Positions 40,444 to 49,640 of a DNA stretch of 64,000 nucleotides are shown here, one piece after another. The stretch covers positions 248,001-312,000 of the forward strand of contig NZ_JAKWBL010000003.1 of assembly GCF_022513635.1 (NCBI RefSeq), read 5' to 3'. Source of the DNA: Paraniabella ginsengisoli. GTDB taxonomy: Bacteria > Bacteroidota > Bacteroidia > Chitinophagales > Chitinophagaceae. How positions within the stretch are numbered: the stretch's first letter is position 1; the number at the start of each line of letters is the position of its first letter. The notes beneath the pieces were generated by a model. It saw nothing but the letters and a program-made list of their open reading frames with translations, made no database searches and was not told the DNA's origin. The translations under genes were made by a program, and so were the position numbers.

Positions 40444-41132
40444 TCAAAATGCATATTCCAACATCAATATATGTCCGTGCTTACTATCACTTATAAATGC
40501 TGATTTATACGATTCGCGCTTATACCCTAAAGCTATTTCGTGTTCATTGCTGAATATTTTAATGAGCCGAAGGCCAAATTCAACCGAGTTGGAAAATCTT
40601 TCGGCATCGGCATTTTTTCCTACAAAGTACCATTCTCCAGTTGGATTTAGCTTCCAGTCTTCACGCCCCTTAATAAAGTTGTATTTTAAGGATAATAAAA
40701 ACCGGCTTCGAATGCGGTGTTCGTTTGCATACTCATCTTCATAAAAAAATGACGGCTTTCTGTTTTAAATTTTTGCATCAACGCCAACCGATCTCCCAAC
40801 TCAAAATCAGTACGAAGCCCAATCCACGGCCTCGCTTCAAAATAGTTCACAATATCTTTATCGAAAGTATAGCTGGCGGTAACCCCTGCTTCAAAACTGA
40901 AAATTTTTAATTTTCGTGAAATATATGCATCACCGCCCCATCTTCTCCAGCCATTCTCATCGTAAATATGCTTCCAGTTGGCAGCAACAACTCCCCGCCA
41001 TTTTTCATTATTGATGTAGCTGTGCGCCACTTCTATTTCATGAAACAGTTCGTCCTTTTCTTCTTCCTGTGCCAATAAGGCAAGAGGGTTTATCACCAGC
41101 ATAAAAAACAATAAAGTACTGTATTTCTTCAT
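40444..41132 (-). CDS. DUF2490-type outer-membrane protein, frameshifted
   Basis: Signal peptide MKKYSTLLFFMLVINPLALLAQ. The body has the DUF2490 pattern of amphipathic strands rich in Trp and Tyr (GVVAANWKHIYDENGWRRWG, FEAGVTASYTFDKDIVNYFE, ALMQKFKTESRHFF) and ends in LMLEYAF, with a terminal Phe. One T is missing from the T5 run near 40693 (EAGF|LLSLKYNFIKGRED). About 229 residues. Function unknown; a barrel in the outer membrane is likely. It begins 11 nt past the stop of the FGE gene upstream, so it belongs to the same transcript. Confidence 0.72.
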
Positions 41133-41143
41133 CGCTTTTAATT

Positions 41144-42191
41144 TTATAGATTGATGTCTTTTACGCATCTAAAGCCCAAATGTTCCTGTCCCGAATCGAA
41201 TGGCGTAGCTACTCTGGCATTGGGCCGATAGTTGCTACAATATTGTTCGCTGCATAAAAATGAGCCGCCCTTTACCACACGCTTAGGCACTAGTGGCTCG
41301 CGCGGATCGTTGCTTGTGGCCGGACCTTGCGGATTACCACAAATACCCTTTTGTATATTTTGTTTATTCATTTCATGAATATCGGCGCTGTACCAATCGT
41401 TCGTCCACTCCCACACATTGCCAATCATATCGTACAATCCGTAAGCGTTAGCCGGATAAGTTTTTACGGGCGCGGTGGTTGCAAAGCCATCCAATAGTGT
41501 ATTGCCTTGCGGAAATGTGCCTTGAAAAAAATTGGCCAAATATTTTCCTTCAGGCACTAACTGGTTGCCCCAAGCATAACTTTGATTGGGGTTTCCGCCG
41601 CGCCGGCATATTCCCATTCGGCTTCGGTAGGCAATCGCTTGCCCGCCCATTTGGCATAAGCCTGCGCATCCTCGTAGGCCACATGTACCACCGGATGATT
41701 GCCTTTTCCATCAATGGAGCTGCCCGTTCCGTGCGGATGCCGCCAATCTGCCCCCACCTCCCATGTCCACCATTGCGATATATCGTACAGGTTGGCTATA
41801 TTTTTGCCGGGTCAAAAATCAGAGAACCCGGCTGTAACATCGATTCATCGGGTTTTGGCGTGCCGGGTGGTAATTGCTTTTTTATTTCGTCCCAATCAAT
41901 AGGGCGTTCGGCTATGGTTTTGTATCCGGTTTCGTTTACAAAGCGGGCAAATTCATCGTTGGTTACTTCGGTGGCATCCATGTAAAAACTATCCAGCTTT
42001 ACTTTGTAAGCTGTAGCTTGGCTTATATCATTATTTTTACTTCCCATTATAAATGTTCCGCCCGGAATTAGCACCATGCCCGTAGCATCGACTTGTTCGT
42101 TTTCGCCGCCAGTTTTCTTCGACTTGCATTGTATCATTAATAATGTCGCCAGCAACAACACAGTTATGTTTTTACTCAATTCAATTATCAT
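41144..42191 (-). CDS. Formylglycine-generating enzyme family lipoprotein (SUMF1), copy 2, frameshifted
   Basis: A likely sulfatase maturase. After repair it has 349 residues: signal peptide with lipobox-like [11 protein letters not shown], then the FGE domain ([63 protein letters not shown]). The catalytic Cys pair is kept in [15 protein letters not shown], at about 314 and 319. Two single bases are missing: near 41811 ([15 protein letters not shown]) and 41605 ([16 protein letters not shown]). The stretch is visibly more GC-rich than its neighbours, which may hint at transfer. A sulfatase gene lies two genes upstream in the same orientation, a natural client. Confidence 0.8.
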
Positions 42192-42273
42192 ATTATTTAA
42201 AATAGTTAATTGTTTATGGACTTATACCGCGTTATTGAATTTGTGAATTATAAACTCAATCTTTTTCAACTCA

Positions 42274-42706
42274 TCAAATTTGCTGCGTATCAACTTCTCT
42301 CCTTCCGCCCGAACGGCTAATCAAATAATACCCCAGGCTCAGTGCAACAACTAATACTGCAGTTGCTATTTCCATCATTGGTTCTGCATGCATGGCATCT
42401 AACAATAATATTTTCCGTGTTACGGCTATTAAGCCCACCAGCAGTATTATTCTTAATTTATTCTGATGATCTTTGGCAAATACTTTTACGGTTTCTATAA
42501 TTTCCATCGTAAGCAGTACATTAAAGAAAATAGCTCCAATACCAAGCCCTGCGCTTTGGGAGAAAAAGTTCCGGTAAAAAAGATTCGCGCATACCCACAA
42601 TAAAAATATAAACAAGATCTACAATCTGATATAATACGAACAGCATTCCAATAAAAATCAGAAAGTACATCACTATATTTTCAAATTTCTTTATGACTTT
42701 TTCCAT
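42274..42706 (-). CDS. PsiE-like four-helix membrane protein, frameshifted
   Basis: About 143 residues after repair. There are four hydrophobic helices: NIVMYFLIFIGMLFVLYQIV, a second around GIGAIFFNVLLTMEIIETVK, IILLVGLIAVTRKILLLD, and IATAVLVVALSLGYYLI. ETVKVFAKDH and AVTRKIL between them match the phosphate-starvation-inducible PsiE family. One extra T in the T5 run near 42562 shifts the frame (LPELF|SQSAGLGIG). Its role is unknown. It lies between the HAD lipoprotein and the FGE genes on the same strand. Confidence 0.72.
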
Positions 42707-42796
42707 GTTTTATTGATTATTGAGTGTTGTTGAAAGGTTCAATTTAGTTGAACAATCGTTAAACAACGTTCCACTACTTTTCAACTTTTTGTTCGC

Positions 42797-43825
42797 TTAT
42801 TTTTTAAGATAAACCTGCTTCCAATCCTGCTTCATATCCACTAACAACCAGCCATTTTTTGAAGCATCATCCAGGCCTTTATCAAGTTTGCCTATATGAG
42901 ATTGCCTATCATACGCCCATTCTCTTTCGGCATCGTTGTGATGAAGGATTAATCCTAATCGAGGATAGCCTGTGGCGGTGGTTGTCCATTGTAGCATTTG
43001 GTAGTCGCCGTCGGAGTTTCCGAATGCCAAAACGGGTCGTTTCCCGATATGCTGATGAATACCAACCGGCTTGCCATCTTTATCATCATTGAAATTGAGT
43101 TCAGGCAATTTTATTAATTTCGGAATGCCGTCTTCGCCCACTTCATATTTAGTTTTGATGGAACTTCCAATAATTTGATGGCTTGGAATATGGTAGGTTT
43201 CTTCTGCCCAAACCCGCATAAAATCAATACCTCCACCGGAAACGATAAAAGTTTTATAATCGTTTGATTGAAGATATTGAAGCAATTCCAACATGGGTTG
43301 AAACACCATTTCGTTGTAATGCATTCCCGTTTTGGGATGCGTTGCTGTTTTCAACCAATCTTTTACATTTTGATTGAATGCTTCGGTTGAAATGCCCGCA
43401 TGCGATGCGGCTACCAATTGAAGCAAAGCATGCTCGCCACCGCTCATTACTTTTTTCATATCACCTTCTAACAAGGCTTTAAACGGTTCTTTATTGTGCC
43501 ATTCTGGATGATCTTTTGCCATTGCTTTCACACGGTCAATTGCAAAGGTTAATTGAAAATACATCGGCTGCTCGCTCCAAAGTGTTCCGTCGTTGTCAAA
43601 ACAAGCAATGCGGTCGGCAACGGGAATAAAATCCGTGCTTCCTTCGGTTGTGGTTTTTGTAACAAAATCGATGATGGCTTTTTTGTTCGCACCTTCGTTC
43701 CAAGAAGGAAGCGGATCGGTCATCTGAACTGATTCGCCTTTGTCTTTACCTGTTTTATTATCTGCATGTTTGCAGGCTGCAAACAATAAAAGCGAAACCA
43801 CAGTTAATAGATAAAATAATCGCAT
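42797..43825 (-). CDS. HAD-family hydrolase lipoprotein
   Basis: The protein has 342 residues. Signal peptide with lipobox: YLLTVVSLLLFAACKH. HAD motif I is IACFDNDGTLWSEQP (nucleophile and acid Asp), motif II is FIVSGGGIDFMRVW, and motif III/IV includes VLAFGNSDGDYQML. A large helical cap lies between. It should be a Mg-dependent phosphatase acting in the envelope. It sits between the sulfatase and PsiE-like genes in the same orientation; a HAD enzyme beside a sulfatase and an FGE suggests breakdown of sulfated and phosphorylated compounds. The substrate is unknown. The frame is intact. Confidence 0.83.
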   Translation of the reverse strand: MRLFYLLTVVSLLLFAACKHADNKTGKDKGESVQMTDPLPSWNEGANKKAIIDFVTKTTTEGSTDFIPVADRIACFDNDGTLWSEQPMYFQLTFAIDRVKAMAKDHPEWHNKEPFKALLEGDMKKVMSGGEHALLQLVAASHAGISTEAFNQNVKDWLKTATHPKTGMHYNEMVFQPMLELLQYLQSNDYKTFIVSGGGIDFMRVWAEETYHIPSHQIIGSSIKTKYEVGEDGIPKLIKLPELNFNDDKDGKPVGIHQHIGKRPVLAFGNSDGDYQMLQWTTTATGYPRLGLILHHNDAEREWAYDRQSHIGKLDKGLDDASKNGWLLVDMKQDWKQVYLKK

Positions 43826-43882
43826 CTGTTAGATATTTAACCCAGTAATTAACGTCTGCTGGAAATGAATACATGAATAAAA

Positions 43883-43912
43883 CCACCTCTGTGTTCATGA
43901 AAACAGAGGTGG
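43883..43912 (-). terminator. Hairpin between the sulfatase and HAD genes
   Basis: CCACCTCTGT (43883-43892) pairs with ACAGAGGTGG (43903-43912), with a 10-nt loop; on the minus strand TTTTATTC follows and on the plus strand CTTTTTGA. It may end or thin the sulfatase transcript before the HAD gene. Confidence 0.6.
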
Positions 43913-44041
43913 CTTTTTGAACTCATACAGGATTACACGAGTGCATAACATTTCTTTCCCCTCTGTTTTTCTCTCCGTATGCTTCAGCATATTGTGGCAA
44001 AAAACATAATAATCGAAAAAACTTTATGCACCCGATTATAT

Positions 44042-45543
44042 TTATTGTTTCGGTGTAAAGCTTCCCGGTTCTTGTCTTGACGGGAACTCTTTAAATGTAG
44101 CCATGAAATTTCCTACAATATCTTTCAAAGGGTTGAAAGCATACATACGCCTCACCAGCCAGTCATCATAATAAGAAGATGCCTCCGGCGCTATTTCAAA
44201 CGGATCGGCTCTTAAATCAATCAGCAAAGGTGCTTTGCGCGGATCCTGAGATTTCAGCCAGGCGCCAAGCCCTTCGTGTTCTTGCGTTGAAAAATGAAAC
44301 TTCCATTGATTATATCTTACAGCTCCCAAGCTTCCATCATCAACAAAAGCAAAGAATTTATCGCGGGGTGCTTCCTTTGTTTCTCCTGTCATATAAGGGA
44401 GATAATTATATCCGTCTAAATGCACTTTATACGTCATTGAGCCGGCTTTGTGGCCTTTCAATAATTTTGATTTGATATCATCATCGCCTGCGGCAGCAAT
44501 AAGTGTTGGCAAACAATCTTCTAAAGAAAAAATTTGGTTAGAAACCTCTCCGGCTTTAATATGCCCCGGCCATTTAATCATAAACGGAATTCTGATACCG
44601 CCTTCCCATGTGGTGGCTTTTTCGCCTCTAAAAGGCGTGGTTCCGCCATCAGGCCAGGTGAACTTTTCAGCACCGTTGTCGGTTGTGTAAATAACAATAG
44701 TGTTTTCGGCAATTCCCAATTCTTCTAACTTATCTAACAATATACCAATTTGTGTATCGTGTTGTAACATACCATCGGCCACAATGCCCATTCCCGTTTT
44801 ACCTTCATACTCTTTTGGTAAGTGTGTAAACATGTGCATTCTGGTGGTGTTGTACCAGGTAAAAAATGGTTTTCCTGCTTTGTGTTGCTTTTCTATAAAT
44901 GCCAATGTTGCGTCTAAAAACTCTTGATCAATCGTTTCCATGCGCTTTTTATTCAAGGGTCCTGTGTCTTCTATGCTGCCACCGGCAGTTGCTTTCAATA
45001 CACCGCGTGGGCCATACTTTTTCTTAAACTCCGGATTTTTCGGATAATCAGGATTTTCGGGTTCTTCTTCAGCATTCAGGTGATAAAGATTTCCAAAAAA
45101 TTCATCAAATCCATGATTGGTAGGTAGAAATTTATCAAGGTCGCCCAGGTGGTTTTTACCAAACTGTCCGGTAGCATAACCATACGGTTTCAGCAATTCG
45201 GCAATGGTAGGATCTTCTTTTTGAAGCCCGATAGGGTCGCCTGGTAATCCTATTTTAAGCATGCCGGTTCTTTTTGGCGACTGGCCTGTAATAAAGGCCG
45301 CTCGCCCGGCTGTACAGCTTTGTTGCCCATAAGCATCGGTAAATCGCATCCCTTCTTTGGCTACCCGATCAATGTTTGGCGTGGTGTAGCCCATCATGCC
45401 CGAGTTATAAGCACTGGTGTTAAACCATCCAATGTCGTCGGCCATAATTACAAGGATGTTAGGTTTTTTTGTGCCCACGAAATGAGCGGCGCAAACAATA
45501 CGGCAAGCAACATTAGCTTACCGGAGTTGAGTTTTTTGTTCAT
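44042..45543 (-). CDS. Exported arylsulfatase-family sulfatase, frameshifted near the start
   Basis: Type I sulfatase of 500 residues after repair, with signal peptide MNKKLNSGKLMLLAVLFAPL then ISWAQ. The formylglycine motif is QQSCTAGRAAFITG: Cys near residue 77 followed by x-A-x-R instead of the common x-P-x-R. Metal ligands are in NILVIMADDIGW and TTDNGAEKFTW; GGIRIPFMIKWPG is also typical. The lost base lies in the A7 run near 45465 (WAQKK|PNILVI), so the GTG frame at 45478 is not the real start. It heads a minus-strand array with an HAD hydrolase and an FGE that could convert its Cys. The substrate cannot be told from sequence. Confidence 0.87.
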
Positions 45544-45899
45544 AAATGTTTGTTTTTAAAGGTTTGATAGTGTGACCCTATTTTTGAAGTGATAAGAGTT
45601 AGCTTTCACAAGATCCAGACAAGTTCTAAAGCAATCAAAAATTCACTAATGCGTTTTTGGAAACAACCAACTGTCCCGAAAAAACGATTCAGATTTAACT
45701 CAACAACCCGCGAAAAGTGCTTGTTTCTTGTTTAAATTGGTAAACCAGTAGATTAATGTTGGCGACTTAAAATGATTAGCAATTAGATTTAACATTGGTT
45801 AGCTGATTGGTGTTCTTCAAATATAAGATAAAAAAATCTTTATAGAAGTTTAAAAATGTTCACGCAAATGCAAAATAAAGATCTAAAAATCTGGAAAAT
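45544..45899. other. Intergenic region upstream of the sulfatase
   Basis: These 356 nt hold no supported gene. An ATG at 45649 opens a 28-codon basic peptide frame, but nothing supports it. The region is AT-rich with no clear hairpin or promoter consensus, although the sulfatase promoter must lie here. Confidence 0.4.
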
Positions 45900-46994
45900 C
45901 TAAATCACAGAATGCCCATATTTCTTATAATAAGCAATAAGCCAACTTACTACCTCATTATAAGATGCCCGCCCTTTTGGCTGATTATTGGCTTTTAGAA
46001 AATAGCCGTAAAATTTATAAATATAAGGTTCAATAGGATTGCGGTATTTTTTATAAAAAGCGATATATTCATCCATATCTTTTTTCACCTGCTTGTGTAA
46101 TGTGCTGTCATATTGTTTTGCCTTAACGGTATCAACACTTGCTAATTCCCGAATGGCATAATGATACATATCAAAATAAACCGAATACTTGAAATTGATA
46201 GAAGGATGCAGGCGGCAAGCAAGAAAACCAACAAAATTAGCTTCGCTTTCTTTAGCATAACCAAGCTGATGTGCTATTTCGTGTGCAGCAACAAAAGGCT
46301 CAACACTTTTGGGAATAGTAGTGTTTACCTGACCCTCGCCGGTAAAAGGATTGTAATATCCCTGAAAGCCCATATAATTACCAAAATAGCTGAACAGGGA
46401 TGGTTTTACCGAGTACGCTTTATATGCCAGAAAAGGATATTTTGTCGCAGCAATTTTATACAATAAAGAAGCATTGAAAAAGACATCCCGCTTCGTTTTA
46501 AATGAGTCACGCATAGAATTGGTAAGCAAGACGGCATTGTTGTTCAACCTGGAATGCAACAATCCTACAAGAGTGTCAATATCCCGTGTTGTATATTCTT
46601 TTGCTTTAAGTCCAAGCTGGCTTGCAATACCCAACCTGGAATAATTCAATCCCCACAAACCATAAAAAACAACATATAAAACCAACGCCACGAAAACACC
46701 TTTTCTAATAAATGATTTTGCATATTGCTTTGAAAAATTTTTATTCTTGATTCTTTTTATTGTTCCTACAATCTTAAATATAACAAATACAATAGCTAAA
46801 GAATAGGCTATATCACCGATACTAAAAGGCAACCAGCCAAACATGTATCGCAATACAACAGCTATGATAGGATACACCCCATTTGTATAATATCGTTCAA
46901 CCCACACCGGATTGATTGAGATAATTTTGATTGTAATTATCAACACTATTACTATTGCCCAACCTATCCATTTTTTTGAAAAAATCCTCTTCAT
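45900..46994 (-). CDS. DUF3810 membrane-anchored putative zinc metalloprotease
   Basis: The protein has 364 residues. Three hydrophobic segments lie in the first about 130 residues (WIGWAIVIVLIITIKIISI, YPIIAVVLRYMFGWLPFSI, GVFVALVLYVVFYGLWGL). The soluble C-terminal part contains VEPFVAAHEIAHQLGYAKES, an HExxH zinc motif with a downstream Glu in EANFVGFLAC, the hallmark of DUF3810 proteins. A protease role is likely but not proven. The frame is intact. A -7 promoter element lies 11 nt before the ATG. Confidence 0.8.
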   Translation of the reverse strand: MKRIFSKKWIGWAIVIVLIITIKIISINPVWVERYYTNGVYPIIAVVLRYMFGWLPFSIGDIAYSLAIVFVIFKIVGTIKRIKNKNFSKQYAKSFIRKGVFVALVLYVVFYGLWGLNYSRLGIASQLGLKAKEYTTRDIDTLVGLLHSRLNNNAVLLTNSMRDSFKTKRDVFFNASLLYKIAATKYPFLAYKAYSVKPSLFSYFGNYMGFQGYYNPFTGEGQVNTTIPKSVEPFVAAHEIAHQLGYAKESEANFVGFLACRLHPSINFKYSVYFDMYHYAIRELASVDTVKAKQYDSTLHKQVKKDMDEYIAFYKKYRNPIEPYIYKFYGYFLKANNQPKGRASYNEVVSWLIAYYKKYGHSVI

Positions 46995-47004
46995 ACCTAA
47001 TTTT

Positions 47005-47012
47005 CAAAAATA
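47005..47012 (-). promoter_or_regulatory. Bacteroidota -7 promoter element (TATTTTTG) of the DUF3810 gene
   Basis: A perfect TAnnTTTG match on the minus strand, 11 nt ahead of the ATG at 46994. A TTG lies at about the -33 distance (47039-47041). Confidence 0.45.
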
Positions 47013-47211
47013 ACTATTTAAATATCATTCATTTAATTCAACGTGCATTGAATACTGTAAAATACTGGTCATTTATTACTTTTATAATCTTATCCACACA
47101 TTTCGTGCGCTCAAAAAGCTACGGGAAAAATACCCTAATTTAGTCCCTCTTCTCAGTATAAATTCGTCCATTCCAATTGGACTTTTATTAAGACCTATAA
47201 ATAACGCAAAA

Positions 47212-47352
47212 ATGAAAAACAAAAGAGTAACAAGTATGAAATCTATTATTGCCTCATGTTTAAAATTGATAAGAAAAATTTTATTTAGAAAAAGAAGGAC
47301 AGTTATTCGCAGTGAGTTTATTGATTATTATGCTATGTATTATCTGTCTTAA
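47212..47352 (+). CDS. Possible small basic protein of 46 residues
   Basis: An ATG frame of 46 codons lies in the 609-nt gap between the DUF3810 and pgm genes. It begins MKNKRVTSMKSIIASCLKLI, continues RKILFRKRRTVIRSEFIDYY and ends AMYYLS. It has one amphipathic or hydrophobic patch, many Lys/Arg, and an aromatic end. I do not recognise it. No ribosome binding site is visible, which is normal in this phylum. A strong terminator follows about 200 nt later. Without homologues it may be chance. The remaining 47353-47548 holds nothing I can name. Confidence 0.3.
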   Translation: MKNKRVTSMKSIIASCLKLIRKILFRKRRTVIRSEFIDYYAMYYLS

Positions 47353-47548
47353 CCCAACTGCTAAACTTCATATAAACTTATCGAATTATTTACAGAGAAC
47401 GTTATAAGGTCAGAATGAGTAGTCCGGTTCTGATATGCTATTAGTTTGTTTACCAAACAAAATCAATTTGAAAAAAGTTCCGATTCTGAAATATGTTTTT
47501 CTGTTTGTTATTGTCGAAGAAGTCATTAAGATGTTCCTTATCTAATAA

Positions 47549-47584
47549 GAAAAGCCGCCTCAAATTTGTAAGGCGGCTTTTTAA
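47549..47584. terminator. Strong two-way terminator beside pgm
   Basis: AAAGCCGCCT (47551-47560) pairs perfectly with AGGCGGCTTT (47571-47580), 10-nt loop, with A and T runs on both flanks. It ends pgm on the minus strand and could end a plus-strand transcript from the small frame at 47212. Confidence 0.8.
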
Positions 47585-47603
47585 TTATTTATGATACCAC
47601 ATA

Positions 47604-49330
47604 CTACTTAAGTTTCAAATCACTTATAATAGCCTGGATTTTTGAATCCAATTTTTTATTTACCTCGTCGAAATGATCTGCACTATCCAACTGTTCTTTT
47701 ACACTAAAGTAGAATTTTATCTTAGGCTCTGTTCCACTCGGTCTTGCCGAAATTAAAGATCCATCTTCTGTTATAAACTGCAATACGTTTGAGTTTGGAA
47801 GATTAATAGGTGTCACATCGCGAGTTTGTACATTAGTAGCAATTCCGTTATCATAATCCAACACGGTTACTACTTTCGACCCATTGATTACCTTAGGCGG
47901 ATTATTGCGATACCCCTCCATCATGGCAGCGATTTGTTGCTGTCCATCCATTCCTTTTTTGTTATTGAAATAAGGTCTTCTTTATAAAACCCGTACTTAA
48001 TATACAGTTCAATCAATTTATCAAATAATGTTTTGCCTTTGTCTTTTTCATACGCCGCCATCTCGCAAAGTAGTGCCACCGCACTCACCGCATCCTTATC
48101 CCGTATCTTATCTCCTATCATCAGCCCAAAGCTTTCTTCACCGCCAATTACATAATTTTCTTTGCCCTCTTTCAATCGGATCATTTCCGCGATCCATTTA
48201 AACCCTGTAAGAACTCTGTAACATGTAACGCCATTACCTTTTGCCAGATCATCAACCATACCTGTAGTAACAATGGTTGTGATGATCATATCATTATCCT
48301 CCGCAATTCCTTTTTCTTTTCTGGCTTCCAGCAAGTAGTTAAAAGCAAGCACCGCCGTTTGATTACCATTCATCAACACCCATTCGCCTTTGTTATTTTT
48401 AATGCCAATGCCCACACGGTCTGCGTCAGGATCAGTTCCCAACAAAATATCAGCATCCAGTTCTTTTGCTTTATTCAATCCGATACTCATTGTTTCTTTT
48501 TCTTCAGGATTGGGATAAGCAACTGTTGGAAAGTTACCATCCGGTGTTTTTTGTTCTTCAACAATATGAACATTTTTAAACCCAAACCTTTCAAGCACCT
48601 GCGGCACTAATGTAATACCTGTACCGTGTATAGGCGTATAAACAATTTTAAGATCGCTGTGTTTTTCGATTACTTCAGGATATACACTCAATCCTTTCAC
48701 CATATCAATATATTGCTCGTCAATATCCTTCCCAATAATAGTGATATTAGACTCACCGCCGCTCCATTTCACATCATCGACAGACTGAATCTTTTCTACT
48801 TCTTTGATCACATTTTTATCGTGCGGCGGAACTAATTGTCCCCCATCATTCCAATACGCTTTATAACCATTATATTCTTTAGGATTATGCGAAGCCGTAC
48901 AAACCACGCCGCCCTGGCAACCCAAAGTTCTTATAGCAAACGAAAGTTCAGGTGTGGGACGAAGACTTTCAAACAAAAAAACTTTTATACCGTTTGCAGC
49001 AAATACATTGGCCGTTGTTTCTGCAAAAAAACGGCTGTTGTTGCGGCTATCGTGCGCAATAGCCACTTTCACATCGCTATCAGCAAAAGACTGTTTCAAA
49101 TAATTAGCATAGCCCTGCGTTGCCATACCAATCGTGTATTTGTTCATCCGATTAGTGCCAACGCCCATAATACCTCTAAGTCCGCCCGTTCCAAATTCCA
49201 GATTTTGATAGAAAGAATCGGCTAACTCGTTGGTGTTTTCAGACTGTAATTTTTTAATTTCATTTTTAGTATCCTCGTCATAATTGCCCTGCAACCATTG
49301 ATCTACTTTTTGTTGAATTGCGTTATCCAT
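47604..49330 (-). CDS. pgm: Phosphoglucomutase / phosphomannomutase family, frameshifted
   Basis: This alpha-D-phosphohexomutase has 575 residues. The active-site Ser is in VVCTASHNPKEYNGYKAYW, the Mg site in LGTDPDADRVGIGI, the sugar-binding loop in VIGGEESFGLMIG, and the phosphate-binding end in ISARPSGTEPKIKFYFSV. The long form with an N-terminal helix (YDEDTKNEIKKL) is typical of Bacteroidota and Firmicutes. One A is missing from the A6 run near 47958 (ISITKK|GMDGQQQIAA). It supplies glucose-1-phosphate for surface sugars and glycogen. Confidence 0.92.
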
Positions 49331-49409
49331 ACAATTTTTTGTTTAAGTGTTGAAGATACTAATTTAGGGATAATGCAGTTGTAAAATAAATGTTTTAAAT
49401 AGATAGCAC

Positions 49410-49482
49410 TTTTATTGAGTCGGCAGTCAATAAAACTCGCCTTTGTTGTGTCACTCCCTTTTTTGTAGTACATATCCCAGCC
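49410..49482 (-). repeat. Dispersed repeat family A, copy 6
   Basis: On the minus strand it reads TGGGATATGTACTACAAAAA, AGGGAGTGACACAACAAAGG, CGAGTTTTATTGACTGCCGA, CTCAATAAAAG. The block order is the same as in other copies. Confidence 0.6.
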
Positions 49483-49519
49483 TACATATTCGTCGCTGAT
49501 GTCTGAATCATGATTTGAG

Positions 49520-49600
49520 GGATTAATAGGAAATGTACGATGTAGGAATTACGATGTACGTCCAATTTATCGCTTGCGTAAACCTGAAACCTGCAACCAT
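49520..49600. repeat. Family D (GTACGATGTA units) and family B fragment
   Basis: AATGTACGATGTAGGAATTA and CGATGTACGTCC resemble the short units at 6700-6736. They are followed by AAACCTGAAACCTGCAACC, a family B fragment. No gene is seen in the whole 49331-49636 gap. Confidence 0.45.
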
Positions 49601-49605
49601 TATCA

Positions 49606-49640
49606 CATCATCACATTAGCTAATTAGCTAATTAACTCAC
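49606..49640 (-). repeat. Dispersed repeat family C, copy 2
   Basis: CATCATCACATTAGC followed by TAATTAGCTAATTAACTCAC is the near-identical reverse complement of 29486-29520. It overlaps the stop codon of the luciferase-like gene, as copy 1 abuts the isomerase stop. Confidence 0.6.

Noticed and set aside
45649-45735. 28-codon basic peptide in the sulfatase upstream region
   Set aside because: It is too short, has no supporting context and sits in AT-rich spacer; chance is the best explanation.
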